Below are positions 44,682-52,413 of a stretch of 64,000 bases of DNA, piece after piece. Where the stretch lies: assembly GCA_944380285.1 (NCBI GenBank), contig CALWGZ010000004.1:101852-165851 (forward strand), written 5' to 3'. The notes under the pieces were generated by a model. The model saw only the letters and a list, made by a program, of their open reading frames with translations. It had not been told where the DNA came from and ran no database searches. This DNA comes from an uncultured Christensenellaceae bacterium (GTDB lineage: Bacteria; Bacillota; Clostridia; Christensenellales; UBA3700). Positions within the stretch are counted from its first letter, which is position 1, and the number at the start of each line of letters is the position of its first letter. Made by a program: the position numbers and the translations under genes.

Positions 44682-45566
44682 ATGGTCAAGAAGGCAGTCA
44701 AAAACTATTTCGTCAATCTCAAATATTTCTTCACACCGCTCGGCACGCTCGCGCTGGGGCTGATCATCGGTCTGTCCGTTTTTCTGCCGGGAGCAAAGAC
44801 CGCGCTTTCCGACCTCGTCGCGTCGATACAAGACATCCTCTCGTCCGCGGTGATCGACGTCGAGCATCTCGAAGAGAGCCTTTTGGACGCGGTCAAATCG
44901 CTGGATTGGTCGCAGCCGCTGTCCGCGGTCGGGACGGTCTTCGACAGTCAGTGGCTGACCGACACGCTCAACAACAGCATTTTGCCCTTTGTCGAAAACG
45001 CCGAACAATACGCGGGCGATCTGATGTTTGCGATCGAGACGTTCACGGTCGCGATGATCGCGCTCGTCGTCGTGGCGGCGTTCTTCGTCGCGGTGGGATT
45101 CATCGCAGGCTTTTTGCTGATCAAGTGGCTGATACGCCGCGACATCGCGAGGCGTTCGATTGTCAAATATCTGCTCATTTCGCTCGTCGACGCGATCCTT
45201 GCCGGCGCGATGATCGCGCTTTGCACCTGGATATACTCGCTGTCGCACTGGTTGACGGCGGTCGCGATCGCGACCGGGCTGGTACTCTCGGGCGGCATCT
45301 CGCTGATCGAAGCATATCTCGTCCACGGCAGGGGCAAGGTAGACGTAAAGGCGGTCGTCAACGCCAAAAACGTATTCAAACTCTATTGCGGCGACCTGTT
45401 GATATTGCTGATCGCGAGCGCGTTCTCCGCCCTCGTATATTGGCTGATCAACGCGGCGGCGGCGGCGATCTTGGGGCTGATATTCTTCGAGATCGCGCTG
45501 ATCGTCATCGACCTCAACGCCGAGGCGTACGTCAAGTCGCTCGCCGAGGGCACGGCGATAGACTGA
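44682..45566 (+). CDS. Polytopic membrane protein, unknown function (294 aa)
   Basis: Hydrophobic segments near residues 20-40, 120-150, 165-185, 190-210 and two towards the C-terminus give five or six transmembrane helices. A soluble loop of about 70 residues lies after the first helix. Family not recognised. The start at 44682 is used because GGGGGACGG precedes it and an earlier ATG overlaps the -10 box. A terminator follows. Confidence 0.7.
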   Translation: MVKKAVKNYFVNLKYFFTPLGTLALGLIIGLSVFLPGAKTALSDLVASIQDILSSAVIDVEHLEESLLDAVKSLDWSQPLSAVGTVFDSQWLTDTLNNSILPFVENAEQYAGDLMFAIETFTVAMIALVVVAAFFVAVGFIAGFLLIKWLIRRDIARRSIVKYLLISLVDAILAGAMIALCTWIYSLSHWLTAVAIATGLVLSGGISLIEAYLVHGRGKVDVKAVVNAKNVFKLYCGDLLILLIASAFSALVYWLINAAAAAILGLIFFEIALIVIDLNAEAYVKSLAEGTAID

Positions 45567-45576
45567 ACGGATCTTC

Positions 45577-45600
45577 GCCGCCTTTCGGGGCGGCATTTTT
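45577..45600 (+). terminator. Terminator of the 294-aa gene
   Basis: Six-base-pair GC stem (45577-45582 with 45589-45594) followed by ATTTTTATG, 10 nt after the stop codon. Confidence 0.75.
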
Positions 45601-45610
45601 ATGTCCGAGA

Positions 45611-45640
45611 TTGACAGACGGCGCTGCTTTGCCGTAAAAT
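45611..45640 (+). promoter_or_regulatory. Promoter of the MBL/alpha-beta hydrolase operon
   Basis: TTGACA at 45611-45616, 18-bp spacer, TAAAAT at 45635-45640, then GCGGAGG just before the ATG at 45657: a leader of only about 10 nt. Confidence 0.75.
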
Positions 45641-45656
45641 ATAAGCGGAGGATGTC

Positions 45657-46469
45657 ATGCGCACGCGCAAAATCGAACCAAACACCTACATGCTTACCGA
45701 CGCGCTCGTTCACGTCAACCGCTTTTTGCTGATCGGCGGCGAGCGGGCGCTTTTGCTCGACACCGGCTACGGCGAAGAGTCGATGACTCGCCGTCTGCGC
45801 CGTTTGACCGGCCTGCCGCTCGTCGTCGCCAACACCCATCTTCATCCCGACCACAGCGACGGCAACAAGCTGTTCGACGAGGTGTTTGTCGGCGAGGCGG
45901 ATCTGCCCTGCCGCGGCATGCCGAGCAACGAGATGGCGCGCTCCGTCGCCGCGCATTTCAAGACGAACACAAAGGTCCCGAGGCGCATCGTCGACAAGGT
46001 GCTCAACTATGGGCTTATCGACACGGGCACCGAAAAATACTCTCCGATGCCCGACGTTTTCGAGCTTGGCGGCAGGACGATCGAGACGCTTCCCTGCCCG
46101 GGGCACACGCCGGGCAGCACGCTGTTTTTGGACAGCGCTGCGCGCTGCGTGTTTGCGGGAGACGCGATCAATCCGGGCTTTTGGGCGTTCACTTCACCGG
46201 GGCTGACGCTTTCGGGATACGCCGAGCTTTGGCTCGACCTTGCCGCGCGTCTTGACGGCTATGAGAGGATATGGATCTCCCATCACCGCCATCCCCTTCC
46301 GATCGAGTGGATAGGCGCGTTCGCCGCGGCGCTCAAAGCGGCTGTTCCCGAGCGTTCCAAGCCGCTCGACATAGTCGGCGGGCTGCCCGAGACTGTGCAC
46401 ATCTTCAAATACGACGACGAAAAATTCGGCGTGATACGCATTTTTGCGTATCCGTCGCAGATGAGGTGA
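45657..46469 (+). CDS. Metallo-beta-lactamase-fold hydrolase (270 aa)
   Basis: Zinc hydrolase fold: 'LLLDTGYGE' (first Asp), metal motif 'THLHPDHSDGN' (HxHxDH), 'CPGHTPGS' and 'FAGDAI'. No signal peptide, so cytoplasmic. Related proteins are glyoxalase II-like thioesterases, lactonases or phosphodiesterases; the substrate cannot be told. GGAGGA precedes the ATG. The alpha/beta hydrolase gene starts 2 nt after its stop, so both are translated from one mRNA. Confidence 0.9.
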   Translation: MRTRKIEPNTYMLTDALVHVNRFLLIGGERALLLDTGYGEESMTRRLRRLTGLPLVVANTHLHPDHSDGNKLFDEVFVGEADLPCRGMPSNEMARSVAAHFKTNTKVPRRIVDKVLNYGLIDTGTEKYSPMPDVFELGGRTIETLPCPGHTPGSTLFLDSAARCVFAGDAINPGFWAFTSPGLTLSGYAELWLDLAARLDGYERIWISHHRHPLPIEWIGAFAAALKAAVPERSKPLDIVGGLPETVHIFKYDDEKFGVIRIFAYPSQMR

Positions 46470-46471
46470 AT

Positions 46472-47425
46472 ATGGGCTTTCCGCAATTTGTCGCGCGCAA
46501 GCTGGCGCGCTCGATGGCAAAGGATGACGCCGAGCTCAAACATGGACAAAAACTGCCCGACGGAGTCACGGTGACTGAGTACGCCTATCTCGACGACGGG
46601 CACGCGATGCACCGTCTCAACGTCTGCCGTCCCGAGGGCGCGGCGGGCGTACTGCCGCTGATCGTGGACATACACGGCGGCGCGTGGGTGTTCGGGGACA
46701 AAGATCTCAATCTCAACTTGTGCATGCATTTGGCAAAGAGGGGCTATGTCGTCGCCGCGCCGAGCTATCGACTCGTGCCCGAGGTCACGCTTGACGGGCA
46801 GGTCAAAGACGTGTTTGCCGCGCTCGATTTCATCTCGAAGCACGCGCACGAATGGGGCGCGGACGCGTCCGAGGCGATGCTGACCGGCGATTCGGCGGGC
46901 GGGCATCTGTCCTCGCTCGCGCTGTGTATATCGCTGTCGTCGTCGCTCGCGAAGGCATACGGCGTCACGCCTCCGACGCTCGGGGTCAAGTGCCTTGCGA
47001 TGAGCCATCCGGTGCCCGAAGTCCACTCGATATTGCGCGACGAAAACGACGAGCCTTCGCGCAAGTTCAAGGTGATACAGCGCATTTTCGACGGCGCGAT
47101 GTTCGGCAAGCGTCCGCGCAAACACCCCCTCTATCTCCTCTCCGCATTTTCGGAATATTCCGAGGGATTGCACCTGCCGCCGACGATGCTGATCGGGTGC
47201 GAACGCGATGTCTACGTCAAGCACTCTCGCTATGTCGCGCGACTGCTCCGCGCCAAAGAGGAGCGTGGCGAGTGCGACAGGTTTGTCTTCCGCTACACCG
47301 ACGCCGCGCACGAAAAGACGCGGCTATGCCACGTCTACGAGGTGATGGATCCCACTCTGCCCGACTCGGTCGCGACGCTCGACGACATGGTGAAGTTCTT
47401 TGAGGAAAGCCGCGATCGCACCTGA
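46472..47425 (+). CDS. Alpha/beta hydrolase fold-3 esterase (317 aa)
   Basis: Oxyanion motif 'DIHGGAWVFGD' and nucleophile elbow 'TGDSAGGHLS' (catalytic Ser) identify the hormone-sensitive-lipase-like group of carboxylesterases. 'IGCERDVYVKHS' carries the likely acid and 'DAAHEKT' the likely His. Cytoplasmic. GAGGTGAAT overlaps the end of the MBL gene. Probably the second step of a small ester- or lactone-breakdown pair with that gene; the substrate is unknown. A strong terminator follows. Confidence 0.9.
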   Translation: MGFPQFVARKLARSMAKDDAELKHGQKLPDGVTVTEYAYLDDGHAMHRLNVCRPEGAAGVLPLIVDIHGGAWVFGDKDLNLNLCMHLAKRGYVVAAPSYRLVPEVTLDGQVKDVFAALDFISKHAHEWGADASEAMLTGDSAGGHLSSLALCISLSSSLAKAYGVTPPTLGVKCLAMSHPVPEVHSILRDENDEPSRKFKVIQRIFDGAMFGKRPRKHPLYLLSAFSEYSEGLHLPPTMLIGCERDVYVKHSRYVARLLRAKEERGECDRFVFRYTDAAHEKTRLCHVYEVMDPTLPDSVATLDDMVKFFEESRDRT

Positions 47426-47432
47426 AACCGAC

Positions 47433-47467
47433 GCGGACGACGGAGGTCTCCGTCGTCCGCATATTTT
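47433..47467 (+). terminator. Terminator of the MBL/esterase operon
   Basis: Perfect 12-bp stem (47433-47444 with 47449-47460), 4-nt loop, then ATATTTTTAT. Confidence 0.9.
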
Positions 47468-47495
47468 TATAATTTTGGTGCCCGTGTCGATAAAC

Positions 47496-48551
47496 TCACT
47501 TTTTTGTCATTCCTCTCTCTTTGTACATGGCGTCGGCTTCGCGGTGAAAGCGCGCCATGATGTCGCGAAGCTCCTTGGGCTTGCGCACATACGCCTCTTT
47601 GCCGAAACTCGAAAAGTATTGTTTGAGCTGCATATACGAGCAGTTGAATCGATAGACGCCTCCGTCCACCGACGTGGGAAGAGGTCTGTGTACGAACAGC
47701 GCCTTGAACAGTTTTATTCCCTCGTCCGTCAGCTCTATGACCGCCTCTTTTTCGTCGTCGGAATAGATGTATTGCGGCGCGTACGCGGTCATGCGCGCGA
47801 ACATATTTTTCTGCCCATCCGAAAAGCTCGCCGGCTCGTCGATCTCGAAGACGGAGGCTATCCTCGACAGGCGGAACGGTCTGCACTTGCCTTTGACCGT
47901 CGCGAGCAGATAGCAATGCATCTCCTCTTTGGAGCTGACGACGGCATAGGGTGAGAGCACGATGGGCTTTTCCGAGTTGCGTTTTGTCGTGACGAAGATC
48001 TTTTTGCCGTTTTCGATCGCGGCGACGATCGCCTTATATCCGTCTGCGAAGATGAGTTTTTCGCGCTCGTCCTGAGGCATCTGCGCATACGATTCGAACA
48101 TCCCCCTGAAATATTCCGAAAAGGTGCTCCCCTTGAGTTCGTTGTCCGCGATCAGCCTGAATATCCCCCTTGTCTCGTCGGTGGGCTTGACGGACACCGA
48201 CTCGCACAGCTTGTCGCCGCCGTCCTTGAAGTGCAGACGCATCGCGCGGGAGACAAATCCGCGCGCGATCTCTTCCGCCCTCTCGTCACCGATGTCGAGC
48301 GCGGCGAAGAGTTCCGCTTTGAGCCTTTCGATGAGCGCGCTGCGCCTTGTGCGGAAGGTCTCGCTGTAATTGACGATGAGCTTTGACAAAAAGGCGTTCA
48401 TATTGATCGTCCTGCCGTCCCTCTTGAAGAATTCAAAGCTCTCGGCGTCCTTCGCGAGCACCGCTTTGAGCGCGGCGGAGACGGCGATCTTTGACTTTTG
48501 CATCATCACCCAATCATACAGCTCGACGACGGGCGCAAAGTTTTTTGCCAT
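47496..48551 (-). CDS. WYL-domain transcriptional regulator, first copy (351 aa)
   Basis: The C-terminal half has the WYL layout: '..KKIFVTTKRNSEKPIVLSPYAVV', 'HCYLLATVKGK-RPFRLSRIASV' and a following WCX-like part. The N-terminal half is helical; a helix-turn-helix is likely but degenerate. WYL proteins are ligand-binding transcription regulators, often responding to nucleotides or DNA damage. Start at 48551 with GGAGGG. A CCCC-A5-GGGG palindrome lies about 100 nt upstream. A second WYL gene lies 1.3 kb away on the same strand. Confidence 0.8.
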   Translation of the reverse strand: MAKNFAPVVELYDWVMMQKSKIAVSAALKAVLAKDAESFEFFKRDGRTINMNAFLSKLIVNYSETFRTRRSALIERLKAELFAALDIGDERAEEIARGFVSRAMRLHFKDGGDKLCESVSVKPTDETRGIFRLIADNELKGSTFSEYFRGMFESYAQMPQDEREKLIFADGYKAIVAAIENGKKIFVTTKRNSEKPIVLSPYAVVSSKEEMHCYLLATVKGKCRPFRLSRIASVFEIDEPASFSDGQKNMFARMTAYAPQYIYSDDEKEAVIELTDEGIKLFKALFVHRPLPTSVDGGVYRFNCSYMQLKQYFSSFGKEAYVRKPKELRDIMARFHREADAMYKERGMTKK

Positions 48552-48645
48552 ATTCCCTCCTTTTGCACCCCTTCTTTTCAAGGCAATTTTACCACACGGC
48601 AAGCGGCAGTTCAAGCGTTTTGCAACCATTTTTCAAAAATATTCT

Positions 48646-48658
48646 CCCCAAAAAGGGG
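48646..48658. promoter_or_regulatory. Palindrome CCCCAAAAAGGGG, candidate WYL operator
   Basis: Perfect 4-bp arms around five A, just downstream of an AT-rich -10-like sequence (minus-strand TATATT at 48667-48672). The same sequence with one change occurs before the other WYL gene at 50870-50885. Confidence 0.5.
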
Positions 48659-48793
48659 TATAAAATAATATAACTATCGACACTCTCGATAAAAATTTTC
48701 TTGTAATTTTTGGATTTTTTGCATTCATCGCCGATTTTTCGGGGGTGAAAATTTACCGATATTCCGAACATTCTCTACCCCCTCGATTTGAGT

Positions 48794-48799
48794 TATAAT
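48794..48799 (+). promoter_or_regulatory. -10 box of the 161-aa gene
   Basis: Perfect TATAAT 30 nt before the ATG at 48830. The region 17 nt upstream (TTCTCT) is a poor -35, so the promoter may need an activator. A GGGGGT/ACCCCC pair 34 nt apart (about 48741-48780) flanks it upstream. Confidence 0.5.
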
Positions 48800-48829
48800 G
48801 ATGACAGAAACCAAACGGAGGTACGAAAG

Positions 48830-49315
48830 ATGAAAATGACGCTCACCGAAGCCATGAAATTGATAAAGGAACTCGACCGCGAAAAGGACGACCTCATCGC
48901 ATTCGAGGACCGCAATTGCTATTGCTCCTTCAAGGAGAACGAGACAAAGGTCCCGACCGGCTACGACTACGGCGCGACGCGCAAGCGCGTCGACGAGATA
49001 GACGCCGAGGTGCTCAAAATTCGTTTTGCGCTCGCGAGGGCGAACACCGCGATCGCGCTCGAAGGGTTTGACATGACCGTCGCCGAAGGGCTTGTATGGA
49101 TCGCGCAGCTTCAAGAAAAGCGCAGGCAGCTCGAGACGCTCGCAGGGGCGATACAGCTCACCCGCCGCATCACGCCCAACGGCATCTTGGAGTACACCGA
49201 ACGTCTTTACGACGTCGGCGCGGCGAAGGTGCAAGCGGCGGAGACGGTGCGCACGATACACGCGCTCCAAGTCGCGATCGACCGCGCGAACCTTCTCAAC
49301 TTCATCGAGATCTAA
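48830..49315 (+). CDS. Coiled-coil protein, DIP1984/DUF6847-like (161 aa)
   Basis: Mostly helical, with heptad-like leucines over residues 1-35 and 60-90. The pattern 'M.LTEA..LIKELD.EK..L......C.' and 'TGYDYGATR.RVDEIDAEVLKIRFALARAN' resembles DIP1984-type proteins, whose role is unknown. No signal peptide or membrane helix. CGGAGGT lies 8 nt before the ATG at 48830; an earlier in-frame ATG overlaps the -10 region. Confidence 0.65.
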   Translation: MKMTLTEAMKLIKELDREKDDLIAFEDRNCYCSFKENETKVPTGYDYGATRKRVDEIDAEVLKIRFALARANTAIALEGFDMTVAEGLVWIAQLQEKRRQLETLAGAIQLTRRITPNGILEYTERLYDVGAAKVQAAETVRTIHALQVAIDRANLLNFIEI

Positions 49316-49680
49316 GCCCCAACGGGCGGATCATTACCCGCATTCGGCTCTCAAAAAGCAATGTGTTACGGCGGTCAAGGCTTATCCGTTTATCTCGTTT
49401 TTCGGCTAAGTTACGGTTTATCGGGAAGGACGAAAAAGGAAGTTCAGAACACCGAACATAATTTGAGGCGCACGCGCAAAGGCGGCTCTTTGAGCCGACA
49501 ACGCGCCGCGCCGTCTATCTCGCCGAATGCAAAAATCCCCGAGCGGTCCTTTCGGTCTACTCTCTGCGGCAGGGAGCGGGGATACGGGTTGACCGCGGTT
49601 TGACTTTGCCGGACATTGAGCCGGCTGCGCCGGGCGCGCCGATCTTCGGCGCGTCTTTTTTCAAAATTTTGCGTTTTCGG
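49316..49680 (+). other. Non-coding stretch with a terminator at 49635-49660
   Basis: No supported gene. A terminator-type hairpin (49635-49642 with 49646-49653, then TCTTTTTT) lies 320 nt after the coiled-coil gene, so that gene may have a long 3' tail. Near-palindromic pairs also occur around 49440-49460. Confidence 0.5.
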
Positions 49681-49709
49681 TGGACAACGTCGGCATTTTG
49701 CGCTATAAT
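49681..49709 (+). promoter_or_regulatory. Orphan SigA-type promoter
   Basis: -35 TGGACA at 49681-49686, 17-bp spacer, perfect -10 TATAAT at 49704-49709. No plus-strand gene follows. Confidence 0.65.
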
Positions 49710-49715
49710 AAAGAT

Positions 49716-49828
49716 GTTCATGCATTGACCGAATCTCCCCAAAACTTTACTCATAACGGTTTTTGCGTGAACATTTTTTACGCTTTTTACAAAAAAAAGA
49801 GGGTCCTTCCGACCCTCTTTGCTCTTTT
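49716..49828 (+). ncRNA. Candidate small RNA (about 110 nt)
   Basis: Defined by the promoter at 49681-49709 and the terminator at 49797-49819 followed by TGCTCTTTT. Between them is an A/T-rich stretch with no credible reading frame (only a 4-codon ATG frame). Expression is inferred, not shown. Its 3' end is antisense to, or overlaps, the transcript end of the WYL gene. Confidence 0.4.
49797..49819. terminator. Bidirectional terminator
   Basis: Perfect 9-bp stem (49797-49805 with 49811-49819), preceded by eight A and followed by TGCTCTTTTGTTTT. On the minus strand the A-run becomes a T-run, ending the WYL transcript 18 nt after its stop codon. Confidence 0.85.
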
Positions 49829-49836
49829 GTTTTCGC

Positions 49837-50835
49837 TCACTCGTAAAGCGCGTTCATCTTTTGAGTCTCCTCTTTTATGCTCTTGGCAAGCGACGCGGGC
49901 GACAGCACCTTTACGCTTGCGCCGAACTGCAACAGCCAGATCTTCATCGCCTTGGGGCTCGCCATCACCGTGAACACCGTCTTTCCGGTGCGCGTCGTCC
50001 TGATGCCGACGTCGTCGCCGAACTGGTCGAGCACATAGTCGATCATATTAACGACGTTGTCCGTCGCCGCCTCGAAGACGATCTTGAGCGGTCTTTCGAC
50101 AAAGAGATAGGGCGCGCTGTTGGAGATGATGCCGAGGTTGATGCCTCTTTCGGCGCCCTTGACGACCGCACCGTCCTTTGCGGGGATATTTGTCACCTCG
50201 ATGTCGGCGATCTTGTCGATGCGGCAGAAGATCAGCTGGTCGTACTTGTCGACGTTGCACGCGAGGTAGTAGTGTCCGTTCTTGAAGAAGAGTTTGTAGG
50301 GGTTGACGGTCTCCTTGTCGGGCTTGCGGGCGTGCAGCCGCTTGTCCACGCCGTAGTGCATGAACCTGAACGTGACCTTGACCTTTTTCTCGATCGCTTC
50401 GGACAGCAGCTCGATGTTGAGGAAGTACTCCTTGTTCTCGCTCTTGCGCCAATCGCCGAGATCCACGCAGCGCGCGTAGTTCTTGTAGTACACGCCGCCC
50501 TCTTTGACGAGTTTGCGAATGATCTCCTTGGTGTACGACTCGCAGACGTTGCGGTTTGCGATGACGGAATCGGTGAGGAAGCGCAGCTCGCCGTGCTCGA
50601 ACCTGCGTTCGGCGAGATAGTAGCCGTCGCCGCGGTCCTGAACGATGTCGATGCCTGCGTGTTTGAGATAATCGATGTTTCGCGCGATCGCCTTGCGTTC
50701 GCACTCGATGCCGTACTCGCTCGCGAGATATGCGATGATGTCCGCCTGTTTGAGTTTGTGGTCCGCGTCCGAATACTCGTTGAGGATCTGATAGATCCTG
50801 AGGATGAGCAATTTTTTTGGTTCAAAGCCGTCCAT
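49837..50835 (-). CDS. WYL-domain transcriptional regulator with N-terminal HTH (332 aa)
   Basis: The N-terminal winged helix ('ILRIYQILNEYSDADHKLKQADIIAYL', residues 9-35, and 'ERKAIARNIDYLKHAGIDI') is the HTH_11-type domain. A WYL domain follows (about 130-230; 'VNPYKLFFKNGHYYLACNVD', 'FCRIDKIADIEV'), then a WCX tail. It binds DNA through the HTH and senses a ligand through WYL. The start at 50835 has AAGGAGG upstream. A promoter and palindrome lie before it, so autoregulation is likely. The gene is flanked by a terminator. Confidence 0.92.
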   Translation of the reverse strand: MDGFEPKKLLILRIYQILNEYSDADHKLKQADIIAYLASEYGIECERKAIARNIDYLKHAGIDIVQDRGDGYYLAERRFEHGELRFLTDSVIANRNVCESYTKEIIRKLVKEGGVYYKNYARCVDLGDWRKSENKEYFLNIELLSEAIEKKVKVTFRFMHYGVDKRLHARKPDKETVNPYKLFFKNGHYYLACNVDKYDQLIFCRIDKIADIEVTNIPAKDGAVVKGAERGINLGIISNSAPYLFVERPLKIVFEAATDNVVNMIDYVLDQFGDDVGIRTTRTGKTVFTVMASPKAMKIWLLQFGASVKVLSPASLAKSIKEETQKMNALYE

Positions 50836-50852
50836 AATAACCTCCTTCGTCA

Positions 50853-50926
50853 ATTATAACACAAGTTCAGTCCCAAAAAGGGGACATCGACTATTTTATT
50901 ATAACACGAACTTTGGCGATGCGCAA
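50853..50926 (-). promoter_or_regulatory. Promoter region with palindrome of the second WYL gene
   Basis: Minus strand: -35 TTGCGC at 50921-50926, 17-bp spacer, -10 TATAAT at 50898-50903. The palindrome GTCCC-AAAAAG-GGGAC (50870-50885) covers roughly +6 to +22. A second TATAAT at 50853-50858 lies between it and the gene. The palindrome matches the one before the other WYL gene. Confidence 0.6.
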
Positions 50927-50992
50927 CTTTGAAGCCCCATTTCAGTGCGCTATTTTCTCGTATTCCCGTCAAGGATAAATCTCCCTCTGCGA

Positions 50993-51021
50993 TTGACGAA
51001 ACCGTGCGGATATGCTATCAT
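50993..51021 (+). promoter_or_regulatory. Promoter of the SGNH hydrolase gene
   Basis: -35 TTGACG at 50993-50998, 17-bp spacer, -10 TATCAT at 51016-51021; short leader with CAGGAGA. Confidence 0.75.
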
Positions 51022-51038
51022 ATCCCCAGGAGACATCA

Positions 51039-52304
51039 ATGAAAAAGTTTTTTGCATTCATCACGACGCTTTTGCTTGCGTCGCTCTGCGCGGCGCTGTT
51101 TGCCTGCGCTCCGCCCGAGGCGGTCTACGAGTACGGCGCCGAACAGGTCGTCACTCCGTTTTGGTTCAACACGTCGGACGAGGGTACGGTCATCTACAAC
51201 GAGGTCGCCGTGCCGGTGAGCTATGGCGGCGATACCGCGATCGCGCGGCTCGCCTACACACCGACGCGCGTCATTTCCGTGCGCGACTACACTTTGGACA
51301 AAGAGTATTCGCCCTCCGACTACACGGTGTCGGGCAACTCGATCTCCGTCAGGACGGACGGCTCCATGCCCTATCTCGAGGCGAAGTGGATAGACGGCGT
51401 CGACGTCCCCGAAGACATGACGGACAACACCGCCGGCACTCAGCCGTACAACGACGGCGGCGGGCTGAACGGCGGGCAATATCTGCTCTCCGAAGGCTCG
51501 CTGTTCCGCACCCGCCACCTGTCGGTGACCTACGAGACCGCGGACGCGATCGAGCTTGACACTCCCGAATATGTCCCCGGCAACTTCCCCAACCTGCTTC
51601 CCAAGCTGCAAGCGGGCGAACCGATCAGGATACTCGTCTTCGGCGACAGCATCTTCACCGGCGCGAGCGCGTCGTCCGTCGTCGGTTTCGAGCCCGAGCT
51701 TCCGGCGTTTTTCGAGCTTATGCGCGAGTTTCTCGCAGACAGATTTTACGGCGGCGACGCGAGCAAGATCGCTCTCGTCAACCCCAGCGTCGGCGGCGTG
51801 CTCTCCTCTTGGGGCGCCGATCAGGTGAAAGGCGGCGCGATAGACATGGACGGCTTCGATCTCGTCGTGCTCGGTTTCGGCATCAACGACGGCTCCCTGC
51901 TCAAAAGCGCGGCGTCGTTTGTGGGCAACACGCGGACTATGATCAACGGCATCCGCGCCCACTCCCCTTCCGCGGACTTCATCGTCGTCGGCTCGTTTGC
52001 GCCCAACCCCAAGTCGGTGTTTTGGGGAGAGGGCACGCACGCCGACTACATCGAGCCGACCCGCGCGCTGTGCGACGAGAAGAACGGCTCCTCTTCGGGC
52101 TGCACCTATGTCGGGCTTTACGACCTCTCGCTCGACCTTCTCGCGAACAAGCAAGACGCCGCGGACGGCGACGCGCGCTACCGCTATCTCGACCTGTCGG
52201 CGAACTTCACCAATCACCCCAACGACTTTATGGTGCGCCTCTACGCGGGCTGCATTTTGTCGACGTTTGTCGAGTTTGAGTCTGCGGTCGCCTACGCCGA
52301 CTGA
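51039..52304 (+). CDS. SGNH/GDSL-type hydrolase lipoprotein (421 aa)
   Basis: The signal peptide (MKKFFAFITTLLLASL..) ends in lipobox LFAC. After about 180 residues of beta-rich N-terminal domain, the SGNH blocks appear: 'VFGDSIFTG' (catalytic Ser, block I), 'NPSVGG' (block II Gly), 'GFGINDG' (block III Asn) and 'TNHPNDF' (block V His, with its Asp replaced by Asn-Asp spacing). It probably removes acetyl or other esters from carbohydrates outside the cell. CAGGAGAC precedes the ATG. It is monocistronic, ending at a shared terminator. Confidence 0.88.
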   Translation: MKKFFAFITTLLLASLCAALFACAPPEAVYEYGAEQVVTPFWFNTSDEGTVIYNEVAVPVSYGGDTAIARLAYTPTRVISVRDYTLDKEYSPSDYTVSGNSISVRTDGSMPYLEAKWIDGVDVPEDMTDNTAGTQPYNDGGGLNGGQYLLSEGSLFRTRHLSVTYETADAIELDTPEYVPGNFPNLLPKLQAGEPIRILVFGDSIFTGASASSVVGFEPELPAFFELMREFLADRFYGGDASKIALVNPSVGGVLSSWGADQVKGGAIDMDGFDLVVLGFGINDGSLLKSAASFVGNTRTMINGIRAHSPSADFIVVGSFAPNPKSVFWGEGTHADYIEPTRALCDEKNGSSSGCTYVGLYDLSLDLLANKQDAADGDARYRYLDLSANFTNHPNDFMVRLYAGCILSTFVEFESAVAYAD

Positions 52305-52363
52305 GCGATCGCGGCATTTGAGTTCAAGCCCGCTTCTTGCGGAACAAACACGCTCAAAGCATC

Positions 52364-52391
52364 AAAAAAGCGGATACATATCCGCTTTTTT
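52364..52391. terminator. Bidirectional terminator between SGNH and GH35 genes
   Basis: Perfect 13-bp stem (52364-52376 with 52379-52391) flanked by six A and six T, serving the two convergent genes. Confidence 0.92.
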
Positions 52392-52413
52392 GTCTTTCGT
52401 TGCGAGGCGAGTT

